Under the pieces are notes generated by a model. The model had not been told where the DNA came from and made no database searches. It worked only from the letters and a program-made list of their open reading frames with translations. A stretch of DNA of 64,000 bases from G020354785 sp964521285. Lineage in GTDB: Bacteria > Bacteroidota > Bacteroidia > Bacteroidales > UBA10428. The DNA is taken from positions 62,001 to 126,000 of the forward strand of contig CAZFQS010000009.1 in assembly GCA_964521285.1 (NCBI GenBank), given 5' to 3'. Positions 7,786-15,597 of this stretch are shown in pieces. Every line of letters begins with the position of its first letter. Within the stretch, counting starts at the first letter, position 1. Both the position numbers and the translations under genes were made by a program.

Positions 7786-8886
7786 ATGAAAAGACGAGAT
7801 TTTATAAAGGCTGGCGCTGCTCTCGGAGCAGCATCTATTACAGGTCTTGGTGTTAATATTTTAGACAGTCCCGTAAAATCAGTCCCTGATTTTCCCCGCT
7901 ACAGGGGCTTTAATCTACTTGCAAAATTCAGCGGCAGGGGCCCGAGTAAGAAATTTGATGAAGAAGACTTCGAGATAATGGCTGACTGGGGATTTGACTT
8001 TGCACGCATACCAATGTCATACTGGAACTGGGCGTCTAAAAATGACTGGTACAATATTAATGAGGATGTGCTTAAAGATATTGATGAGGTTGTTGATCTG
8101 GGCAGGCAATATAATATACATATTAACCTTAACTTTCACCGTGTACCAGGCTATTGTATAAACGGACGTAACCTGGAACCGGTGGATCTTTTTGACGACA
8201 CTTCTGAAAACATGCAAAGGGCGCTGGATGCCGTAGTTTATCACTGGAAAATATTTGCAAAGCGCTACAAAGGTATCCCGAGTTCACAACTGAGTTTTGA
8301 TCTCATTAATGAACCACCTTCCATGAAAGAAGAAACACGCTATGTGGAAGTTGTAAAAGCACTTGTTAAGGGGATAAGAGAAGAGGATCCTGACAGGCTG
8401 ATTGTTGCTGATGGTAAAGATGTTGGAAGGAATCCTGTTTATGGTATTGCAGACATGGGTCTTGTGCAAAGCACACGCGGATATGATCCGATGAGTGTGA
8501 GTCATTATACTGCTCACTGGGTACCAAAAGATGCTTACCAGACATTTGACATTCCCACCTGGCCTTTAACAGGTGATGATGGAAGTCTGTGGGACAAAAG
8601 TGTACTAAAAGAAATTTTAATTAACAAATGGAAGCCTTTGGTTGATATGGGTGTTCCAGTGCATGTCGGGGAATGGGGGTGCTATAATAAAACCCCTCAT
8701 GATGTGGCACTCCGCTGGATGCGTGATCTCCTTTCACTCTGGAAAGACGCAGGCTGGGGGCAGGCATTGTGGAATTTAAAGGGAGACTTTGGTGTACTCA
8801 ACAGCCAGCGGGCAGATGTAAAATATGAAAACTATAAAGGTCATAAACTGGACAGAAAAATGCTTGAGCTCATAAAGGAATTTTAA
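7786..8886 (+). CDS. Glycoside hydrolase family 5 endoglycanase with Tat signal
   Basis: A 366-aa (beta/alpha)8 hydrolase. Both catalytic glutamates are visible: Glu176 in LINEPP (acid/base) and Glu296 in VHVGEWGCY (nucleophile); Arg74 in ARIPMSYW and the His-Tyr pair at 240-241 (SHYTAHW) fit the GH5 fold. The N-terminus MKRRDFIKAGAALGA is a twin-arginine export signal (RRDFIK), so it is folded before leaving the cytoplasm. GH5 members cut beta-1,4-glucan, mannan or related glycans. With the upstream epimerase lipoprotein it forms a two-gene unit for periplasmic processing of beta-linked oligosaccharides. The C-terminus has no T9SS domain, so it probably stays periplasmic. Confidence 0.88.
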   Translation: MKRRDFIKAGAALGAASITGLGVNILDSPVKSVPDFPRYRGFNLLAKFSGRGPSKKFDEEDFEIMADWGFDFARIPMSYWNWASKNDWYNINEDVLKDIDEVVDLGRQYNIHINLNFHRVPGYCINGRNLEPVDLFDDTSENMQRALDAVVYHWKIFAKRYKGIPSSQLSFDLINEPPSMKEETRYVEVVKALVKGIREEDPDRLIVADGKDVGRNPVYGIADMGLVQSTRGYDPMSVSHYTAHWVPKDAYQTFDIPTWPLTGDDGSLWDKSVLKEILINKWKPLVDMGVPVHVGEWGCYNKTPHDVALRWMRDLLSLWKDAGWGQALWNLKGDFGVLNSQRADVKYENYKGHKLDRKMLELIKEF

Positions 8887-8956
8887 TCGGGGGAAAAGTA
8901 AAGTTCTTATTTATTATTTTCGATCTTAGCTTTAAAAAAATTATTTTAAAGGAATA

Positions 8957-9439
8957 ATGAAAATTAAAATTATATCGGCCGGAGGCACTATTGACAAAGT
9001 ATATTTTGATCGTATGAGTGAATACAAGGTTGGTAGGCCTCAGATAATAGAAATGCTTAAAGAAGCTAATTTTGATCTTGATTTGGATTTCAAATCCATT
9101 TTAAAGAAGGATAGCCTCGATTTTACTGACGAGGACAGATTACTGATCAAAAAGACAGTGGAGGAGGATAATTGCAGCCATTTTGTTATAACTCATGGTA
9201 CTGATACAATGATTGAAACTGCCGGTATTTTAAAAAATATTCGTGGTAAGGTTATTGTATTAACAGGTTCAATGCAGCCGGCAAATTTTAAGTTTTCAGA
9301 TGCTCCCTATAATATAGCATGTGCTTTAATGGCAGTCCAGTTACTTAAACCCGGTGCTTATATAGTCATGAATGGAAAGGTATTTGACCCCGATAAGGTA
9401 CAAAAAGACCGGAAATCAAACAAGTTTATTGAAATTTAG
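8957..9439 (+). CDS. Single-domain L-asparaginase-like protein
   Basis: A 160-aa cytoplasmic protein that corresponds to the N-terminal domain of type I/II asparaginases only. It keeps the first catalytic threonine (Thr11 in ISAGGTIDK) and the Thr82-Asp83 pair in ITHGTDTM. The C-terminal domain, which completes the dimer-interface active site in full-length enzymes (about 330 aa), is absent. Such short asparaginase-domain proteins are a recognised family in several phyla; whether they hydrolyse asparagine is unclear. No frameshift or degraded C-terminal half is seen after the stop, so this is a natural short form rather than a truncation. Confidence 0.78.
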   Translation: MKIKIISAGGTIDKVYFDRMSEYKVGRPQIIEMLKEANFDLDLDFKSILKKDSLDFTDEDRLLIKKTVEEDNCSHFVITHGTDTMIETAGILKNIRGKVIVLTGSMQPANFKFSDAPYNIACALMAVQLLKPGAYIVMNGKVFDPDKVQKDRKSNKFIEI

Positions 9440-9512
9440 ATAAAATAACATACAGTCTTTTAATTATCATAATACTTACTTTTTTATTAATCAAAAACAG
9501 GAGGAACAAACC

Positions 9513-9947
9513 ATGAAAACTAAATTCACCTTACTAGCGATTGTTTTATTGACTTTTTTGTTAAGCTTTTCCACCGGGCCAGAAAATAAGCTTGAAGGAA
9601 CCTGGAAACTAGTATCCGGAAAATATATTTTCCCTGATGATACATTAGCAGTGCCAAGGACCGAGTCTGAACATGCAATAAAGGTATTGAACAAAACCCA
9701 TTTTGCTACAATCCATCAAGATGCATCCAAAAAGGAAATATACAGTAATGCAGGCACTTATGTGCTTACTGAAGATACATATACAGAGTACCAGGAGTTT
9801 AACTCAGGTATAAATAGTATTGGAAGAACTCATGCTTTTGAAAGTAAAATAGAAGGGGATATATGGACAATAACAGGACCAGTTGAGAAATCGGAAGCGG
9901 ACGTTCCTGAATGGAAAATGCATGAGGTCTGGAAAAGAGTTAAATAA
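9513..9947 (+). CDS. Small secreted lipocalin-like protein
   Basis: A 144-aa protein with a signal peptide (about 1-20) and then LEGTWKLVSGKY, the opening strand typical of lipocalin-like/DUF4488-type beta-barrels of Bacteroidota; it closes with MHEVWKRVK. It probably binds a small hydrophobic ligand, but the function is unknown. The gene has an unusually good ribosome-binding site for this phylum, AGGAGG, ending about 9 bases before the ATG. Immediately after the stop lies an imperfect palindrome (ACCCGCC...GGGCAGGT, 9952-9974). Confidence 0.6.
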   Translation: MKTKFTLLAIVLLTFLLSFSTGPENKLEGTWKLVSGKYIFPDDTLAVPRTESEHAIKVLNKTHFATIHQDASKKEIYSNAGTYVLTEDTYTEYQEFNSGINSIGRTHAFESKIEGDIWTITGPVEKSEADVPEWKMHEVWKRVK

Positions 9948-10063
9948 TTAAACCCGCCTGTAGGATGGGCAGGTAGCTAAATAATCATAGGGTAAAACGG
10001 TTCTGGTTCATCCTAATATAGGATATGTTATTTATACATAATTCGGATTTTTTTGAAAATTAT

Positions 10064-10170
10064 TGAACCAAATTGAATAACAATTGTTATTGTGCTTATA
10101 TGGTTAAGTAGTTTTAGGGTTAATAATTATTACTGACTCAAAATCCCGGAATTCTCCGGGATTTTTTGTT
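10064..10170 (+). ncRNA. Box-plus-terminator element, copy C
   Basis: Third copy of the element at 5126 and 5231. Box TTAAGTAGTTTTAGGGTTA at 10104-10122, 19-nt spacer, then a hairpin AATCCCGGA / TCCGGGATT (10142-10150 and 10155-10163, loop ATTC) and a T-run. The stem differs in sequence from A and B but keeps its place, which argues for conservation of structure (a terminator) while the box is conserved in sequence. The 40 bases upstream align without gaps with copy B. It sits alone in the gap after the lipocalin-like gene. Confidence 0.5.
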
Positions 10171-10245
10171 TTAATAATTAGCATTATTTTCATTTTTTCT
10201 TTAATTTTAGTATAATTTTATTGATGAAAAAAGTTGTGAGTAGGT

Positions 10246-10376
10246 CCTGTGAAATAGCGGCATTACCGCTTCCGCTGCGCGGAATTTCACAGGGTAAAGT
10301 AGACAAGTACAAGTCTACTCAATCCCCCTGGACCCTGTTGACCAGGTTTAACGCTTGTCACCTTCCCGGGGGGATT
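10246..10376 (+). other. Structured palindromic element: perfect three-way junction, hairpin, terminator-like stem
   Basis: The first 48 bases fold with no unpaired junction base: outer stem CCTGTGAAAT (10246-10255) with ATTTCACAGG (10284-10293), enclosing hairpin AGCGG/CCGCT (10256-10270) and hairpin TCCGC/GCGGA (10271-10283). Next comes AGTAGAC/GTCTACT (10298-10304, 10313-10319), then AATCCCCC (10321-10328) pairing with GGGGGGATT (10368-10376) around an inner CCTGG/CCAGG stem, followed by a T-run on the + strand. It could be a roughly 130-nt RNA ending in a terminator, or a mobile palindromic repeat. Its right end overlaps the last nine codons of the convergent GH2 gene, whose tail (KKSPREGDKR) it supplies. 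Confidence 0.55.
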
Positions 10377-13188
10377 TTTTTTGTTTTCTCTCAAAGAGTT
10401 CTTTTATCACATCTGATTCAATGACATCCTGCGGATTAAATAAGTCCGAATTCATATATGATATCAGACTATGCAACAGCTGGCGGGCAACAGGTCTGTT
10501 ATTGAGATCATTTTGCAGATCAATACTGCACACCATAAGCTTCCCGTTACTGACTTTTGCCTCGAAAAGCATTCCCAGCCTGCGGTTAAGGAACCATGTG
10601 TCAATTGGCTGAATCAGAGGGCGGAAATTCGCCGGAAAATTTTCGAGGTTCATGCATTGCTGGCTGTTGGCAATTTCCCACCATTGCAAATCACTGTGAA
10701 AATCGGTAGGAAAATCTGAAAAAGCAGGATGCTCATTTTTTATAAGAATTCCTGTTGTATGGGGAGGACGCATACGGAACCATGAGGTGTTCCAGAATAC
10801 AGGGGTTAAATACTGAACAACATCTTTGCCGTTCTCAACCCTGCCTGCTGCCATTAAAAATGCTTTACCTCCTTTTTTAAGAGTAGCTGTGGCACCGCTA
10901 TCCAGTTCATTACAGATATATATGCCGGCAGTATCAATTAATGGCAGTTTTTCGGGATATACCCAGAAGTACCAACTATTGGAATGATCATTAACAGAAA
11001 CTTCCAGCTTAAGCTTAGCGGGCACTGCTATATTATTTAGCGGAAAATTAATTTTACCTATTTTATTGCAGTTTCCAATTGGGATAGTTTGTGGTTGTAA
11101 TGTTTCTCCACCTATAATTTCCCCTTTTTCATTGCTTATTTCCCAGGTAATTGCAGCATTTTCAACTGGTCGGGATCCAAAATGCGATACTTCAAGTTCG
11201 GCAGTGAAATTTTCAGCCCTGGTATAAACAAATCCGGGTATTCGCGCAAGTGCTACTGTTGAATAACAAAATTTTCTGAACTCACCGGATGTGATGTAGC
11301 CTTTTTCATCCCAGAAAGCATCAAGTACACCTACCAGTGCAGTGCCCTGTCCTGAAAAATCATTCAGACTTAATAGCTGAAATCCGGCAAGACCCGGTGT
11401 TCTAAATGACGCTTCAATTTCCTGTTTGTAGCATGAAGCTTGTAATTTTCCTGAGGCAATAAGAAAATCAGATGCCTGATCACCCATGTGCTTATCATTC
11501 AGATCTTCCTCGAACAACTCAAAGTTCCTGGCTTTTAAAGGTCCTGTATACTTCTCTGTTTCTTTAAAGTTGGGAAATACGCACCACTGTCCCATTTCAT
11601 GGGTTACATATGGTCTTTCCTGGTTCTCAAGCCGGTCCCTGTAATCAAATATGCTTTCAGGACGGCTATCCTTCCATTTGAGTCCACGCGGTTTTGAACG
11701 TACTATGAATTCACTTTTGGGTATTATAGTCCAGCTACCCCCGATAGAAGCCCCTGTATAAACCCTGCGGGAGTCTTTTCTTTTAAAATATTCAAGCCAC
11801 TGATCAAGGAAAGTTACATAATTCCCTGACGGTTCGTTACCATATGCCATCATACAAAAAGAAGGATGGTTCCCGTATTCTTTTAAGATACTTTCTGTTT
11901 CCTGGTAAATATATTTATCTATAGGCTTACCCTCTCCCAGGGTGGTAGAATACTTGGCCCAGCTGGGCCCTTCCACATGAAGGTAAATTCCGGCTTTATC
12001 CGCAGCGATAAAGGCTGCTTCAGGGGGGCAATACGAATGAAAACGCATATGGTTTAAACCGTAGGATTTGCAAATTTCAAATATCCGTGTCCACGATGAT
12101 TCATCTGTTGGGGGATAACCCGTTAACGGGAAGACACAACATTCAACAGTTCCCCTCAAAAAAACCGGCCTTCCGTTTATTTCAAAACGGGTTCCTTCAA
12201 TTTTAAATTCACGCATACCAAAGGTTACACTCTTAACATCCTTAACCTCTCCTTCATCACTTAAGGTTGCGGTCATAATATATAACTCAGGTGAAAATTC
12301 ATCCCATACACGCATATTCTCTCCCATTGGATATATAATTCTTATAGTGTCGGAATGTTTGTCAATACCATTGCTAACGGGTCTGAATAATTCGGCCGGA
12401 TGGTTTGGATTGGAAACTGACAGTCTGATTAATCCCTTAATAATATCATCTTTCCCTTCAATAAAAATATGAGTTTCAACTGATTTTGTTTTCAGGTCAG
12501 GGTATATTTTCATATCCGAGATATTTACTTTTGAGGCTGAAACAAGTTCAATACGTCCTGCTATTCCGTTCCAGTTTCCCTGGGTATGGTCAGTGATGCT
12601 GTGTGAGTTAATCCCCGGATCCACATCTTTGCATCTGTTATCAACCAGTATTGTAATAATATTAATTCCCGGGTGCAGGAGATTAGAGATATCAAACTTA
12701 TGAGGGGTGGAAAGACTGTTGTCAGAACCGCCAGGATTGCCATTAATCCATATACTCGTCTGCCAGTGTGGTCTTTCTAAAATTAAAGTGATATGTTTAT
12801 CTTTCCAGTTGTCAGGTATAATAACCTCTTTCTGGTACCATGCAGCACCTGTATAATACAATTCAGGTGTTAACCAGAATGGGAATTTTATATTTCCGGG
12901 CTGGCGGTATTTTTCCATTGCAGGATTAAAAAACCATGAACTGTCAAAAATACTTCCGGTCCATTTTGTAGTCAGTGAGGGAACATCACCTTTACCATTT
13001 TCAGCCATAGAGCCTGGGAGGATGATAGTATCATTAAGTTGTATTAAATACCATTTTTCAGTTATTCCAATATCATCAGGATCGGTTTGAAAATCCCAGG
13101 TTCCATGCAGGGAAATAATATTATCTTCACCTGCAAAAATCCCTGATATCAGAAAAGCAGAACATAGTATACTAAATATTCTCTTCAT
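10348..13188 (-). CDS. Glycoside hydrolase family 2 protein (beta-galactosidase/glucuronidase type)
   Basis: A 946-aa exported enzyme (signal peptide 1-19, ending FAG) with the GH2 layout: sugar-binding jelly-roll domain (about 25-215, including WYQKEVIIP and WINGNPGG), Ig-like domain (220-330), TIM barrel (335-620) and C-terminal beta domains. Catalytic residues are Glu452 (acid/base, AYGNEPSGN) and Glu531 (nucleophile, THEMGQW). RGTVECC precedes the barrel as in long family members. Substrate is uncertain: galactoside, glucuronide or mannoside specificity is not decided by these motifs. It is 12 bp downstream of the sugar symporter gene and clearly cotranscribed. The last residues come from the palindromic element at 10246-10376. 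Confidence 0.88.
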   Translation of the reverse strand: MKRIFSILCSAFLISGIFAGEDNIISLHGTWDFQTDPDDIGITEKWYLIQLNDTIILPGSMAENGKGDVPSLTTKWTGSIFDSSWFFNPAMEKYRQPGNIKFPFWLTPELYYTGAAWYQKEVIIPDNWKDKHITLILERPHWQTSIWINGNPGGSDNSLSTPHKFDISNLLHPGINIITILVDNRCKDVDPGINSHSITDHTQGNWNGIAGRIELVSASKVNISDMKIYPDLKTKSVETHIFIEGKDDIIKGLIRLSVSNPNHPAELFRPVSNGIDKHSDTIRIIYPMGENMRVWDEFSPELYIMTATLSDEGEVKDVKSVTFGMREFKIEGTRFEINGRPVFLRGTVECCVFPLTGYPPTDESSWTRIFEICKSYGLNHMRFHSYCPPEAAFIAADKAGIYLHVEGPSWAKYSTTLGEGKPIDKYIYQETESILKEYGNHPSFCMMAYGNEPSGNYVTFLDQWLEYFKRKDSRRVYTGASIGGSWTIIPKSEFIVRSKPRGLKWKDSRPESIFDYRDRLENQERPYVTHEMGQWCVFPNFKETEKYTGPLKARNFELFEEDLNDKHMGDQASDFLIASGKLQASCYKQEIEASFRTPGLAGFQLLSLNDFSGQGTALVGVLDAFWDEKGYITSGEFRKFCYSTVALARIPGFVYTRAENFTAELEVSHFGSRPVENAAITWEISNEKGEIIGGETLQPQTIPIGNCNKIGKINFPLNNIAVPAKLKLEVSVNDHSNSWYFWVYPEKLPLIDTAGIYICNELDSGATATLKKGGKAFLMAAGRVENGKDVVQYLTPVFWNTSWFRMRPPHTTGILIKNEHPAFSDFPTDFHSDLQWWEIANSQQCMNLENFPANFRPLIQPIDTWFLNRRLGMLFEAKVSNGKLMVCSIDLQNDLNNRPVARQLLHSLISYMNSDLFNPQDVIESDVIKELFERKQKKSPREGDKR

Positions 13189-13200
13189 ATTAATCTTAAA

Positions 13201-14532
13201 TTATTTGATTAATTCCTTTTCAACTTCTTCCAGTGATTTACCTTTCGTTTCAGGTAATCTTAAAAGAATAAACAAAAATCCGAGTATACAAATTACCGCA
13301 TATACCAGGAAAGGCATATATTCTCCCAGTGCTTCGGTAATAACGGGAAATGTATAAACCAGAACAGAATAGGCAAGCCATAAGGCAATTACTGCAACAG
13401 AGGTTGCCCTTCCACGTATTCTGTTAGGAAATATTTCGGAAATTAGAACCCATGTTACAGGGGCAAGGGATAAAGCATAAGTGGCAATGGCAGCTAAAAC
13501 AAATGGTGACAGCGCACCTCCGGCAGTATTTTTTAAAATATGGGCAATTATCAAGTACATAACGGCAAGTCCCCCTGCACCAATCAACATTAAGGGTTTC
13601 CTTCCGAGTTTATCTACTAAAGACATAGCTACAAGGGTGAAAACAAGATTCACAAGTCCGATATACACAGCCTGTATCAGCTGTTCGCTACGGTCAGCAC
13701 CTATACTTTCAAATATTTTAGCTGTATAGTTGAATACAACATTTATTCCGCACCATTGCTGGAAAACAGCCAAACAAATTCCAATAAGCACAACAGGTAA
13801 AACTGTTTTGCCAAATACTTCCCTGTAACTTACTTTCACTTCTCCCTGAACGGATTCTTTTATGTTGGATAAAGTCTGTGAGGCAAAATTCTCACCTCCG
13901 ATTTTTTTCAATACTCCCAGGGCTCTCTCATATTTATTTTCTTTTGTTAGCCAGCGGGGACTTTCAGGAAGGGTAAATACACCCAGAAAAAATAATGTTG
14001 ATGGTATAACTCCCGAGCCAAACATCCATCGCCATGCTTCAGGGCCAGTATCTTTTAATCCATAATTCACAAGGTGGGTTATTACAATGCCCAGTACTAT
14101 TGTTAACTGGTTAAGTGATACCATTCTTCCCCTTAACTTCGGAGGAGCAATCTCGGCAATATACATAGGAGATAGCATAGAAGCCATCCCCACGCCGACA
14201 CCGGCAAAGAACCTGCCCCCGATAAAAGCATATAAGTTTGGGGCTATGCCCATAAAAAGCGAGGAAATTCCAAATATGAATGCAGCTATTAATAAACCGG
14301 GCTTCCTGCCATATTTATCTGAGATATTGCCCGCAAAAAAACATCCAATCACACAACCTATAGCAAGAGAAGCAGTTGTTGCACCTTCACCGCTTGCCTC
14401 CAGATTAAATTGTTCGGCTAAAAAAGGTAATCCTCCGGTAATAACTGCAAAATCAAATCCAAAAAGATAACCACCTAATGCTGCAATAAACGATATACCT
14501 AATACATACCTGATATTAAATTTATTCGCCAT
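13201..14532 (-). CDS. MFS sugar:H+ symporter (sugar porter family)
   Basis: A 443-aa inner-membrane transporter with 12 helices of the XylE/GLUT sugar porter family. Signature motifs in order: GYLFGFDFAVI in helix 1, DKYGRKP after helix 2, PESPRWL after helix 6, QQWCGIN in helix 7 (the sugar-binding QQxxGxN motif with W in place of the usual residue), DKLGRKP after helix 8 and PETKGKSLEEVE after helix 12. It takes up a monosaccharide or small sugar, very likely the product of the GH2 enzyme encoded 12 bp downstream. It begins the two-gene operon; the promoter must lie in 14533-14630. Confidence 0.92.
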   Translation of the reverse strand: MANKFNIRYVLGISFIAALGGYLFGFDFAVITGGLPFLAEQFNLEASGEGATTASLAIGCVIGCFFAGNISDKYGRKPGLLIAAFIFGISSLFMGIAPNLYAFIGGRFFAGVGVGMASMLSPMYIAEIAPPKLRGRMVSLNQLTIVLGIVITHLVNYGLKDTGPEAWRWMFGSGVIPSTLFFLGVFTLPESPRWLTKENKYERALGVLKKIGGENFASQTLSNIKESVQGEVKVSYREVFGKTVLPVVLIGICLAVFQQWCGINVVFNYTAKIFESIGADRSEQLIQAVYIGLVNLVFTLVAMSLVDKLGRKPLMLIGAGGLAVMYLIIAHILKNTAGGALSPFVLAAIATYALSLAPVTWVLISEIFPNRIRGRATSVAVIALWLAYSVLVYTFPVITEALGEYMPFLVYAVICILGFLFILLRLPETKGKSLEEVEKELIK

Positions 14533-14632
14533 AGATTATTCTATTTAGTATCAAAAATACAGACGAATTTAAACATCTAAAATACATAAATTGCTGAATT
14601 GTTCTATTGCTTTATTGTTCTATTGTTGTATT

Positions 14633-14664
14633 GGGGACAGCGTCCTTAGCAGGGTGCTATCCCC
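14633..14664. repeat. GGGGAyAGCG palindrome, copy 1
   Basis: In the 312-bp gap 14533-14844, GGGGACAGC and GCTATCCCC form an inverted repeat with one G-U wobble as RNA of the minus strand. Related sequences lie at 21327-21353 and 23835-23857. The bases just before (14597-14632) are a run of imperfect TTGTTCTATTG units. The rest of the gap is AT-rich, presumably with the two divergent promoters; I see no clear -33/-7 pair. Confidence 0.55.
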
Positions 14665-14844
14665 TATTTTAAATAGCCAAATCTCCGGATCTCCATATAA
14701 TTCGGGTTGTATATTTCTCTCTTTAATAATATTTTTTGTTAATATTGCCTTTTGATTTTTGAGGGGAAAAAAATCTGAATAAGATAATATTTCAAATAAG
14801 AGTAAGCAAATTTTTTAAACAGATGTACCCTAATACTGATCATA

Positions 14845-15597
14845 ATGTATCTTAACCTGTGGTCAAAGCTTTTCCTCCCGTTTTTATACCTGGTAGTCTC
14901 TGTTAATATTTCCAGCCAGCAGTGGATAGATGAATCCAAAGTACTGGAATTGAACAAATCATTTTATAATGTTTATAATTTAGATGGCCATTTAATTAAC
15001 GGAAGAAAATACTATAACAGGTATTCAAATGCACCGGGTCATCCGTTTTTTATGGGTGACCAGTTTAAAAAGGGAAAAGTCATTGTTAACGGAATACCTT
15101 ATGATAATATTCTTATAAAATTTGATATTGTCAACCAGGAAATAGTCTTACAATTTTCGTACATCTATGGAGGGAATGATCAAATAATCTTAAACAGTGA
15201 AAATGTATCTGAATTTGAGTTCGACGGGAAATTATTTAGACAGTATGCCTTACCTGGCAAGGGCAATACATTCCTGCAGGTTGTTGTTGAAAATAAGATT
15301 ACCTGTTTATATTCCTGGCGAAAGCAGCTCATCCCACAAAGATATTCACTTGAAAATCCTTACCAGTATTCAGATCCGGAATCAAAATCATATCTTTTGA
15401 TTAACAGACAATTAATTGAGTATAGAGGGAAAAAGTCTTTTATAAAAATTTTCCCCAGGGAACTTCATCAGGATATAAAAAGATTCTTCAAAACAAATAA
15501 TATTAAGCTTAATTCTGCCAGTGATAATACCATCAGGCAATTAATAAATTATTGTTCACAAATTTGCGATCCTTCAGAATTTGACATTAGTCCATGA
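14845..15597 (+). CDS. Secreted protein of a TonB-receptor operon, function unknown
   Basis: A 250-aa protein with a signal peptide (about 1-23, ending NISSQQ). The mature part is beta-rich and contains GHPFFMGDQFKKGKVIVNG, a pattern seen in Bacteroidota proteins encoded just before TonB-dependent receptors. The last third (RELHQDIKRFFKTNNIKL) is helical. There is no enzyme motif that I recognise. It overlaps the receptor gene by four bases (ATGA), so translation is coupled and the two products probably work together at the outer membrane or in the periplasm. Confidence 0.7.
   Translation: MYLNLWSKLFLPFLYLVVSVNISSQQWIDESKVLELNKSFYNVYNLDGHLINGRKYYNRYSNAPGHPFFMGDQFKKGKVIVNGIPYDNILIKFDIVNQEIVLQFSYIYGGNDQIILNSENVSEFEFDGKLFRQYALPGKGNTFLQVVVENKITCLYSWRKQLIPQRYSLENPYQYSDPESKSYLLINRQLIEYRGKKSFIKIFPRELHQDIKRFFKTNNIKLNSASDNTIRQLINYCSQICDPSEFDISP

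Noticed and set aside
10221..10719. Short + strand frames around the structured element and the GH2 3' end
   Set aside because: They run through palindromes or antisense to GH2 and show no protein-like composition.
14597..14632. Imperfect TTGTTCTATTG repeats as a possible CRISPR-like or phase-variable tract
   Set aside because: Only three short, irregular units without spacers; AT-rich simple sequence explains it.
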